A stretch of DNA of 13,336 nucleotides, taken from positions 1 through 13,336 of the forward strand of contig CAJASG010000202.1 in assembly GCA_903944555.1 (NCBI GenBank). The letters run 5' to 3'. Below the pieces are notes generated by a model. It worked only from the letters and a program-made list of their open reading frames with translations, was not told the origin of the DNA and made no database searches. Positions 6,819 to 13,336 of this stretch are shown piece after piece. This DNA comes from an uncultured beta proteobacterium. Its GTDB lineage: Bacteria > Pseudomonadota > Gammaproteobacteria > Burkholderiales > Burkholderiaceae_C. Position 1 is the stretch's first letter; each line of letters opens with the position of its first letter. Position numbers and translations under genes: made by a program.

Positions 6819-7772
6819 TCAAACGGTAGCGCCTGCGTTGGGATCGTTGGGGTCTTCGTCTTTCTTGACTGTACCCTTAATCAGGTCTTCCCGCTGTATC
6901 CCCAGCCACATGGCTATCGCCGCAGCGACAAAAACAGAAGAGTAAATACCGAACAAAATCCCGATGGTCAGTGCCAGCGCGAAGTAATGCAGAGTAGCCC
7001 CGCCAAACAACAGCATGGACAACACCATCAACTGGGTTGATCCGTGGGTGATGATGGTGCGGCTGATCGTGGAGGTGATCGCGTTGTCGATGATTTGCGT
7101 GGTGTTCATCTTGCGATAGCGGCGGAAGTTCTCGCGAATACGGTCAAAAATCACCACCGATTCATTCACCGAATAACCCAGCACCGCCAACACCGCTGCC
7201 AGCACAGGCAGCGAGAACTCCCACTGGAAGAACGCAAAGAAGCCCAGGATGATGATCACATCATGCATATTGGCGATGATCGCCGCGACCGCAAACTTCC
7301 ACTCGAAGCGAATGGCCAAATACAGCATGATGCCAACCACCACAAAGGCCAGCGCCTTGAGGCCGTCGGCCGCCAGCTCGTCGCCCACCTGGGGCCCGAC
7401 AAACTCGGTGCGCCGCAGGGTTGCAGAAGCGTCCCCTGCCTTGAGCACGGTCAGCACACGTTCGCTTTGCTGGCTGGAGTTGCTGCCTTTTTGCACGGGC
7501 ATACGGATCAGCACGTCTTGCGCAGTGCCAAAGTTTTGCACCTGGACGTCGTTGATCCCCAGATTGGCCACCGCGCTGCGAATGGCGTTCAGGTCAGCGG
7601 GCTGTGAGTAGCTCACCTCCATCAGAGTGCCGCCAGTGAACTCCACCGACAAATGCAAACCGCGCGAGAACAGAAAGAACAATGCAGCCAAAAACGTAAC
7701 CAGCGAGACCAGGTTGAACACCAACGCATGCCGCATGAACGGAATGTCGCGGCGGATTTTGAAAAATTCCAT
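6819..7772 (-). CDS. secF: Protein translocase subunit SecF
   Basis: SecF is an inner-membrane RND-like protein that, with SecD and YajC, uses the proton motive force to pull exported proteins through SecYEG from the periplasmic side. The 317-residue product shows six membrane segments (about 16-35, 138-156, 163-183, 188-209, 243-260, 264-290), the periplasmic P4 domain between the first two, and the VEFTGGT motif (43-49). The TM4 motif reads GYSVNESVVIFDRIREN (199-215); Glu204 stands where E. coli has the conserved proton-relay Asp213. Length matches the family. It begins two bases after the secD stop, with AAGGGA six bases before the ATG, so it is surely co-translated with secD. The C-terminal tail (300-317) is acidic and unremarkable. 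Confidence 0.98.
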   Translation of the reverse strand: MEFFKIRRDIPFMRHALVFNLVSLVTFLAALFFLFSRGLHLSVEFTGGTLMEVSYSQPADLNAIRSAVANLGINDVQVQNFGTAQDVLIRMPVQKGSNSSQQSERVLTVLKAGDASATLRRTEFVGPQVGDELAADGLKALAFVVVGIMLYLAIRFEWKFAVAAIIANMHDVIIILGFFAFFQWEFSLPVLAAVLAVLGYSVNESVVIFDRIRENFRRYRKMNTTQIIDNAITSTISRTIITHGSTQLMVLSMLLFGGATLHYFALALTIGILFGIYSSVFVAAAIAMWLGIQREDLIKGTVKKDEDPNDPNAGATV

Positions 7773-7774
7773 GT

Positions 7775-9664
7775 CTATTCCCTTGAGTTGGTCGTCACCT
7801 GATTACCGGAATCAGGCCGCCATACCGTACCAATCGACACGCTTTTGAGCTTCTTTTGTCGGCCGTACCATAAATTTACCACGCCCCGGGAGAAGAACAC
7901 TCCAGAGAACATACTGGTCAAAATGCCCAAGCAGTGCACCACCGCAAAACCCCGCACCGGGCCGGAACCAAAGGCCAGCAAGGCCAATCCGGCAATCAGG
8001 GTTGTCACGTTGGAGTCAATGATGGTGGCCCAGGCGCGGTCATAGCCGGCATGAATGGCCGCCTGCGGCGATGCCCCGTTGCGCAACTCCTCACGCACCC
8101 GCTCATTGATTAGCACATTGGCATCAATCGCCATACCCAGCACCAACGCCATGGCCGCCATACCGGGCAGCGTCAAGGTGGCTTGCAGCATGGACAACAC
8201 CGCGACCAGCAACAGCAAATTAAAGGCCAGCGAAACACTGGAAATCGCACCAAACAGCATGTAGTAGGCGCACATGAAAATGGACACCGCCACAAACCCC
8301 CAGGTCACGCTATTGAAGCCCTTGGCAATATTCTCCGCACCCAGGCTTGGGCCAATGGTGCGCTCTTCGATAATTTCCATGGGCGCCGCCAGCGAGCCGG
8401 CCCGCAACAAAAGCGCGGTGTCGGCAGCTTCCATAGTGGTCATGCGGCCCGAGATTTGGACCCGGCCGCCGCCAATTTCGGAACGGATCACCGGGGCCGT
8501 CACCACTTCGCCCTTGCCTTTTTCGAACAGCAGGATCGCCATGCGCTTGCCAATGCTTTCGCGGGTCACATCCCTGAATATGCGCGCGCCTTTGGCGTCC
8601 AGCGTCAGGTGCACGGCAGCTTCCTGCGTCTGGCTGTCGAAGCCGGGTTGTGCATCGGTCAGGTTTTCGCCGGTCAAAATCACCTGTTTCTTCACGATAA
8701 CGGCCTGGCCATTACGCTCCAGAAAGCGTTCGGAACCAAATGGCACTGGCCCGCTGCCAGTCTCTGCGGAACGGGCTTCGGCGCCTTCGTCCACCATACG
8801 AATTTCCAGTGTGGCGGTACGCCCCAGAATATCTTTGGCTTTGGCCGTGTCTTGCACACCGGGCAGTTGCACCACGATGCGGTCCAAGCCCTGCTGCTGA
8901 ATCACCGGCTCTGCCACACCCAACTCATTGATACGGTTGTGTAGCGTGGTGATGTTTTGCTTGAGCGCCTGGTCTTGCACCGTGCGCGCCGACACCGGCT
9001 TGATGGAGGCAACCATCTTGAATTCTGTGCCGTCAGCAGACTCCACCGTGATCAGGTCAGGAAACTGGTCCTGAATCACGCGCTTGGCGGCTTCGACGGT
9101 CGCCGCATCACGAAAACGGATTTCAATGGTCTGTCCATTGCGCGCAATGCCGCCATGGCGCACATTTTTTTCCCGAAAGCCGGAGCGGATATCCCCCGCC
9201 AGTGACTCGGCTTTTTTGGTCAGTGCGGCCTGCATGTCCACCTGCAGCATGAAATGCACGCCACCGCGCAAATCCAGCCCCAGGTACATGGGGGAGGCAT
9301 GCAGAGCGGTCAGCCACGCGGGTGAGCGGGACAGCAAATTGAGCGCAACCACAAACGACGGATCGGCGGCGTCCGGGTTGAGTGCTTTTTGGATCGCGTC
9401 CTTGGCCTTGAGCTGCGCATCGGTATCCGCAAAGCGGGCCTTGATGGACACTCCTTCCAGCGTGATGGCATCGGCCGTTAGGCCTGCGGTCTTCAGGGCC
9501 TCTTCAACCCGGACCAGCGCCGAGTCATCCAACTTGATGGAGGACTTGATAACCGACACCTGCACCGCAGGCGCTTCACCAAAAACATTGGGCAGGGCAT
9601 ACAGCCCGCCCACTATGAGCGCGATCAAAATAATCGCGTATTTCCACACCGGATAACGGTTCAT
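7775..9664 (-). CDS. secD: Protein translocase subunit SecD
   Basis: SecD is the larger partner of SecF in the inner membrane. The 629-residue protein (E. coli about 615) has an N-terminal membrane segment (~9-26), the large periplasmic P1 region with the LGLDLRGGVHF motif (128-138), and five C-terminal membrane segments (~451-470, 474-495, 498-516, 548-568, 572-595). The proton-relay residue is present as Asp514 in GMAIDANVLINERV (510-523), equivalent to Asp519 of E. coli. The region after the last membrane segment (597-629) is a polar cytoplasmic tail. It starts 33 bases after yajC and ends two bases before secF. The ATG is the natural start, placing the charged N-terminus before the first membrane segment, although no strong Shine-Dalgarno is seen. 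Confidence 0.98.
   Translation of the reverse strand: MNRYPVWKYAIILIALIVGGLYALPNVFGEAPAVQVSVIKSSIKLDDSALVRVEEALKTAGLTADAITLEGVSIKARFADTDAQLKAKDAIQKALNPDAADPSFVVALNLLSRSPAWLTALHASPMYLGLDLRGGVHFMLQVDMQAALTKKAESLAGDIRSGFREKNVRHGGIARNGQTIEIRFRDAATVEAAKRVIQDQFPDLITVESADGTEFKMVASIKPVSARTVQDQALKQNITTLHNRINELGVAEPVIQQQGLDRIVVQLPGVQDTAKAKDILGRTATLEIRMVDEGAEARSAETGSGPVPFGSERFLERNGQAVIVKKQVILTGENLTDAQPGFDSQTQEAAVHLTLDAKGARIFRDVTRESIGKRMAILLFEKGKGEVVTAPVIRSEIGGGRVQISGRMTTMEAADTALLLRAGSLAAPMEIIEERTIGPSLGAENIAKGFNSVTWGFVAVSIFMCAYYMLFGAISSVSLAFNLLLLVAVLSMLQATLTLPGMAAMALVLGMAIDANVLINERVREELRNGASPQAAIHAGYDRAWATIIDSNVTTLIAGLALLAFGSGPVRGFAVVHCLGILTSMFSGVFFSRGVVNLWYGRQKKLKSVSIGTVWRPDSGNQVTTNSRE
7779..7784 (-). 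promoter_or_regulatory. Ribosome binding site of secF inside the secD 3' end
   Basis: AAGGGA on the minus strand lies six bases before the secF ATG and just inside the last codons of secD. It fixes the secF start and supports coupled translation of the two subunits. Confidence 0.7.
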
Positions 9665-9697
9665 GATCGCGCTTAGAAGTAGTGAAAACGGGTGGGG

Positions 9698-10030
9698 TTA
9701 CTTAATGGAACCTTTGGGCAACACCTGCACCACGGCACTGCGCTGAACCTGGACTTCAACGCCGCTGGCAACTTCCAGGCCGACATAGCTCTCACCCATC
9801 TTGCTGACTTTACCCAGTACGCCACCGACGGTAACGACTTCATCGCCCTTGGCCAGTGCATCAATCATGGCCTTGTGTTCTTTTTGCTTGCGCATTTGGG
9901 GGCGAATCATCACAAAGTACAACACCACAAACATGAGTACCAGGGGCAACATGCTCGTCAGGGTGGACTGCAGGTCACCACCAGCGGCAGCAGCGGGGGC
10001 GGTTTGGGCAAAGGCAGAAGAAATGAACAC
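9698..10030 (-). CDS. yajC: Preprotein translocase subunit YajC
   Basis: YajC is a small inner-membrane protein that joins the SecDF complex. The product (110 residues) has a hydrophobic segment at about 27-43 (LPLVLMFVVLYFVMIRP), a conserved positively charged stretch after it (QMRKQKEHKAM), and the soluble part KGDEVVTVGGVLGKV near residues 61-75 with a closing VLPKG. I chose the GTG at 10028-10030 because GGAG (10038-10041) is seven bases upstream and relatives begin MFISSAFAQ or similar. A TTG at 10045 would add five residues but puts the start before the Shine-Dalgarno. It leads the yajC-secD-secF-DUF1631 set. In many bacteria tgt and queA precede yajC; here the upstream gene is an unrelated oxidoreductase. 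Confidence 0.95.
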   Translation of the reverse strand: MFISSAFAQTAPAAAAGGDLQSTLTSMLPLVLMFVVLYFVMIRPQMRKQKEHKAMIDALAKGDEVVTVGGVLGKVSKMGESYVGLEVASGVEVQVQRSAVVQVLPKGSIK

Positions 10031-10037
10031 AGGCAAA

Positions 10038-10041
10038 CTCC
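10038..10041 (-). promoter_or_regulatory. Ribosome binding site that sets the GTG start of yajC
   Basis: GGAG on the minus strand is seven bases before the GTG at 10028-10030. The frame stays open further upstream with only TTG/ATT-type starts, so this site is the main reason for the chosen start. Confidence 0.65.
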
Positions 10042-10123
10042 ACAAAATGGATCAAAACAAGGAATCGAACGCCGCCTTGAAAAGGCAAGCGAACGCTCAC
10101 CGGCCCAAGGCAGACAACCGGGC

Positions 10124-10129
10124 ATTGTA
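10124..10129 (-). promoter_or_regulatory. Possible -10 box for the yajC-sec operon
   Basis: TACAAT on the minus strand matches five of six positions of the sigma-70 -10 box and lies about 94 bases before the yajC GTG, in the 142-base spacer after the oxidoreductase gene. I could not find a good -35 hexamer 16-18 bases upstream. The spacer also holds a five-base hairpin (GCCTT-GAA-AAGGC, 10074-10086) without a T-run. Confidence 0.3.
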
Positions 10130-10172
10130 AGCGGGGCGACGACCTGCTTCTTTCACAGCGCCTTGTTTGCCC

Positions 10173-13100
10173 CTAGGCTTCTTGCGCTTTCTCTGCATAA
10201 AACTGCAATACCAACTGCTTCCCTTGCGTGCGAGCCCCGATCAGACTGCACGCTTTGACATGGCCAAAGCCCCGTATCTGCTCTGGCACCCGCGCAAAAG
10301 CCAGAGCAGCCGCCAAGTTGGCGGAATTCAGCGTCGGCAGCATACCGGCCACCGCACTTTGGTACTCCTGTGCCAAAGCACGCTCTTCACGGCGCTCCTG
10401 GGTGTAGCCAAATACATCCAATGCCCCCCCGCGTAACACCTTGAGCGGGGCCAGCAAGCGGAACGCAGTACGCATCCAAGGGCCAAACTTGGCCTTTTGT
10501 AGCTCGCCCTGCTCGTTCTTGCGCGCAAGCAGCGGCGGCGCCAAGTGGTAATGGAGCTTGAAGTCGCCTTCGAACATCCCGTTTACCTTGGCATGAAAAG
10601 CCGCATCAGTGTGCAGGAGAGCGACCTCGTACTCATCCTTAAAGGCCATGAGCTTGAAGAGGTAGCGGGCAACCGCCTCGGTCAGGGGGCGCTTCTGCGA
10701 GGCATCCCCGCCGATGGCGTCCTCCGCGCGACGAACCTGCTCTACGAATGCCGCGTAGGTCGCTGCATAGGCGGCATTTTGGTAACTGATCAAAAACTCC
10801 ACGCGTTGGCGCACCATATCTTCCACGGGCAGCACTTCTTTGCGCATGAATGAAATCACCTGCCCGGGGTTGAGTGCTTTTTGCACACCGGCCCAGTTGT
10901 GGGCAGCCCGACGCCCCCATTCGAACGCAGCCTTGTTCTGCTCTATGGCCACCGCATTGAGCTCAATCGCCCGCATCAGGGAATCTTGCCCCAAAGGAAT
11001 CCAGCCCTTTTGCCAGGCAAATCCCAACATGATGGGGTTGGTATAGATGCTGTCGCCCATGAACTGGGTGGCCATGGCGTCGGCATCAAAAATACCCACG
11101 TTTGCGTCACCCACCGTTTTGGCAATGTCGGCCACACACTGATCACCTGGATTGAGCCAGTTGGCGTTTTTGACAAAGGCCGCCGTCGGGGCGCTGTTGG
11201 AATTGAGCGCCACATGGGTGCGCCCCGGACGCATGCGCAGCAGCGTCTCCTTGCCTGCCACCACGATCGGGTCGCAGCCCAGCACTAGGTCGGCCGAGGC
11301 CATGCCCACGCGGGTGGTGCGAATCGCGTCTTGTGACGCGCCAATGAGCACATGGCTCCAGGTGGCACCGCCTTTTTGCGCCAGTCCCCCGGCGTCCTGG
11401 GTGACGATTCCCTTGCCTTCCAGGTGCGCAGCCACGCCCAGCAACTGGCCGATGGTGATGACCCCAGTGCCGCCGACCCCGGCAATGACGGTGCCCCAGA
11501 CGCCGCCCGGCGCACTGTGCACATCCGCGATTGGAGGCAACGGCAACGTGCCCCATGCAGAAGTGCTTTTCGACTCCGCGGCGGCGGCTTTCTTGCGCAA
11601 CTTGCCACCCTCCACCGTCACAAAGCTGGGGCAAAAGCCTTTGACGCAAGAGATGTCCTTGTTGCAGGTGCTTTGGTTGATCTGGCGTTTGCGCCCGAAC
11701 TCGGTCTCCAGTGGCTCCACGCTCATGCAGTTGCTTTGCACCCCGCAGTCGCCACAGCCTTCGCACACCAGTTCGTTGATGACCACACGCACCGCCGGGT
11801 CCACCAATGTGCCCCGCTTGCGGCGGCGGCGTTTTTCCGTCGCACAGGTCTGGTCGTAAATGATGACCGTGGTGCCCAAGATGCCGCGGAACTCGCGTTG
11901 CACCCGGTCCAACTCATCGCGGTGTTCAATCGCAATGCCTTCGGGCAAGCCGTCGGTGTGGGCGTATTTTTCCGGCTCGTCGGTGACGATGGTGATTTTG
12001 ACTGCGCCTTCGGCCCGCATCGACTGCGCAATCTGCACCACCGAATGGCCTTCGGGGCGTTCACCGACCTGCTGGCCACCGGTCATGGCCACGGCGTCGT
12101 TGTACAAAATTTTGTAGGTGATGTTGACCCCCGCCGCAATGCTTTGGCGCACCGCCAGCAGGCCGCTGTGGAAGTAGGTGCCATCACCCAGATTGGCAAA
12201 CATGTGCTTGTCGTGGCTGAAGGGCTGCTGTCCGACCCACGGCACACCTTCGCCGCCCATCTGGGTGAACCCCACGGTGGCGCGGTCCATCCAGATCGTC
12301 ATGAAATGGCAACCGATGCCGGCCATGGCGCGCGAACCCTCGGGCACCTTGGTGGAAGTGTTGTGCGGGCAGCCGGAGCAGAACCAGGGTTGGCGGTCAA
12401 CACCGGCCACCCCACCCACTTCGATCACCTGCATGGAGCGTTCTTTGGCCTGCAAAATCGCCAATTGCGCATCAATGCGCGCAGCCGTGTCAGCGTCCAC
12501 CCCCAGTTTTTTGATGCGCTGGGCGATGGCGCGCGCGATGATGGAGGGTGACAAATCCGCATTGGCGCGCAACAAAGTGTTGGCAGTCGGGTTGGGCATG
12601 GACCATTCACCGCCGCTGCCATAGCGGTCAGCGGCCTCACCGGTCTCCACCTCGTTGAACTTGCCCAGTACCGTCGGGCGCACGTCGGGGCGCCAGTTGT
12701 ACAGCTCTTCCTTCAACTGGTATTCGATGACCTGGCGTTTTTCTTCCACCACCAAAATCTCTTGCAGGCCGGTGGCGAATTCGCGGGTCAACTGCGCCTC
12801 CAGCGGCCAAACGACCCCCACCTTGTGCAGCCGGATACCCAGGCGCTGGCAGGTCGTATCGTCCAGCCCCAAATCGAGCAGAGCCTGGCGCGTGTCGTTG
12901 AACGCCTTGCCGCTGGCGATGATGCCGAAGCGGTCGTGCGGGCCTTCAATGACGTTGTAGTTCAGCCGGTTGGCGCGGATGTAGGCCAGCGCGGCGTACC
13001 ACTTGTAGTCAAACAAGCGGGCCTCTTGCTCCAGCGCGGCATCGGGCCAGCGGATGTGCAGGCCACCCGGCGGGATGACAAAGTCGGTCGGGATCTGGAT

Positions 13101-13336
13101 CTGCACCCGGTCCGGGTCGATCATGACCGTGGCGCTGCTTTCCACGATCTCCTGGAGCGTCATCATCCCGGCCCACACGCCGGAAAAACGGCTCATGGCG
13201 AAGGCGTGCACGCCCAAATCCAGGATTGCCTGCACAATGGCCGGGAAGAATACTGGAGTACCACAGGCTTTGAAAATGTGGTCGCTCTGGTGCGCGGCGG
13301 TGGAGCTTTTGGAAATGTGATCGTCCCCGGCCACGG
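10173..13336 (-). CDS. Indolepyruvate ferredoxin oxidoreductase, fused subunits, N-terminus cut off
   Basis: A fused 2-oxoacid oxidoreductase that decarboxylates aryl pyruvates (indolepyruvate, phenylpyruvate) to aryl-acetyl-CoA with thiamine diphosphate, passing electrons to an iron-sulfur acceptor. About 1053 residues are visible; family members are usually around 1150-1200, so roughly 100-140 N-terminal residues lie beyond the edge. Numbering from the window edge: GDDHISKSSTAAHQSDH (3-19) of the pyrimidine-binding part; FCSGCPHNTSTKVPEGSRA (318-336) and NLGDGTYFHSG (381-391) of the thiamine diphosphate domain; cysteines 524, 527, 530, 536, 557, 563 and 568 of the iron-sulfur region; the gamma-type domain starting AGVGGTGVITIGQLLG (618-633) with DAGGLAQKGG (647-656); and a C-terminal helical extension after ~830. 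The reading frame is intact. It shares the strand of the sec genes but is 142 bases upstream and functionally unrelated. The fused aerobic version may use an acceptor other than ferredoxin (inference). Confidence 0.93.
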   Translation of the reverse strand, partial: VAGDDHISKSSTAAHQSDHIFKACGTPVFFPAIVQAILDLGVHAFAMSRFSGVWAGMMTLQEIVESSATVMIDPDRVQIQIPTDFVIPPGGLHIRWPDAALEQEARLFDYKWYAALAYIRANRLNYNVIEGPHDRFGIIASGKAFNDTRQALLDLGLDDTTCQRLGIRLHKVGVVWPLEAQLTREFATGLQEILVVEEKRQVIEYQLKEELYNWRPDVRPTVLGKFNEVETGEAADRYGSGGEWSMPNPTANTLLRANADLSPSIIARAIAQRIKKLGVDADTAARIDAQLAILQAKERSMQVIEVGGVAGVDRQPWFCSGCPHNTSTKVPEGSRAMAGIGCHFMTIWMDRATVGFTQMGGEGVPWVGQQPFSHDKHMFANLGDGTYFHSGLLAVRQSIAAGVNITYKILYNDAVAMTGGQQVGERPEGHSVVQIAQSMRAEGAVKITIVTDEPEKYAHTDGLPEGIAIEHRDELDRVQREFRGILGTTVIIYDQTCATEKRRRRKRGTLVDPAVRVVINELVCEGCGDCGVQSNCMSVEPLETEFGRKRQINQSTCNKDISCVKGFCPSFVTVEGGKLRKKAAAAESKSTSAWGTLPLPPIADVHSAPGGVWGTVIAGVGGTGVITIGQLLGVAAHLEGKGIVTQDAGGLAQKGGATWSHVLIGASQDAIRTTRVGMASADLVLGCDPIVVAGKETLLRMRPGRTHVALNSNSAPTAAFVKNANWLNPGDQCVADIAKTVGDANVGIFDADAMATQFMGDSIYTNPIMLGFAWQKGWIPLGQDSLMRAIELNAVAIEQNKAAFEWGRRAAHNWAGVQKALNPGQVISFMRKEVLPVEDMVRQRVEFLISYQNAAYAATYAAFVEQVRRAEDAIGGDASQKRPLTEAVARYLFKLMAFKDEYEVALLHTDAAFHAKVNGMFEGDFKLHYHLAPPLLARKNEQGELQKAKFGPWMRTAFRLLAPLKVLRGGALDVFGYTQERREERALAQEYQSAVAGMLPTLNSANLAAALAFARVPEQIRGFGHVKACSLIGARTQGKQLVLQFYAEKAQEA

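Noticed and set aside
10055..10075. GTTCGATTCC on the minus strand resembles the T-loop of a tRNA.
   Set aside because: The flanking bases do not form a T-stem, and no anticodon or acceptor arm is present.
9375..10883. An identical 17-base word GGGTTGAGTGCTTTTTG at 9375-9391 (secD) and 10867-10883 (oxidoreductase).
   Set aside because: Both copies encode Gln-Lys-Ala-Leu-Asn-Pro in the same frame with the same codons; shared codon preference explains it better than a repeat element.
11352..12551. A 399-residue open frame on the plus strand opposite the oxidoreductase gene, and similar long antisense frames at 4879-5802, 5944-6945 and 8183-8944.
   Set aside because: They mirror the codon pattern of the real genes in GC-rich DNA, show no family resemblance, are rich in His/Arg/Pro, and lie over clearly conserved proteins.

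Overview
The window looks like an ordinary chromosomal segment of a betaproteobacterium, most likely a freshwater member of the Comamonadaceae (Rhodoferax/Polaromonas-like). This rests on moderately high GC, the protein sequences, and the betaproteobacterial gene orders def-fmt / tsaP-dprA-smg and yajC-secD-secF. I see no mobile element, prophage, CRISPR array, tRNA or rRNA. Protein-coding genes fill nearly everything and no gene-free stretch exceeds 200 bases.

Left block (1-4168). On the minus strand, def (peptide deformylase) is followed by fmt (methionyl-tRNA formyltransferase), which runs off the left edge. The two stops/starts overlap, and fmt appears to use a TTG start with a good Shine-Dalgarno. 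Fmt formylates the initiator Met-tRNA and Def removes the formyl group from new proteins. Diverging from them across a 197-base spacer is a plus-strand set: tsaP (LysM peptidoglycan-binding protein associated with the type IV pilus secretin), dprA (RecA loader on incoming single-stranded DNA) and smg (DUF494). tsaP and dprA abut, so a pilus/DNA-uptake gene and a DNA-processing gene sit together.

Middle and right block (4198-10030). On the minus strand, read from right to left, are yajC, secD, secF and a large DUF1631 protein, closely packed (gaps of 33, 2 and 14 bases). YajC, SecD and SecF form the accessory complex that drives the late steps of Sec export with the proton motive force. The DUF1631 gene is an 868-residue protein of unknown role that looks co-transcribed with them. 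It converges on smg with a 29-base gap.

Right edge (10173-13336). A fused indolepyruvate ferredoxin oxidoreductase, same strand, lies upstream of yajC and lacks its N-terminus because the window ends. It is a 2-oxoacid oxidoreductase of aromatic amino acid breakdown and probably not part of the sec operon.

No undescribed system is evident. The points most worth a second look are the DUF1631 gene attached to the sec operon, a T7G6 homopolymer junction inside it, the Asp-to-Glu change at the predicted proton-relay site of SecF, and the unusual start codons of fmt (TTG) and yajC (GTG).
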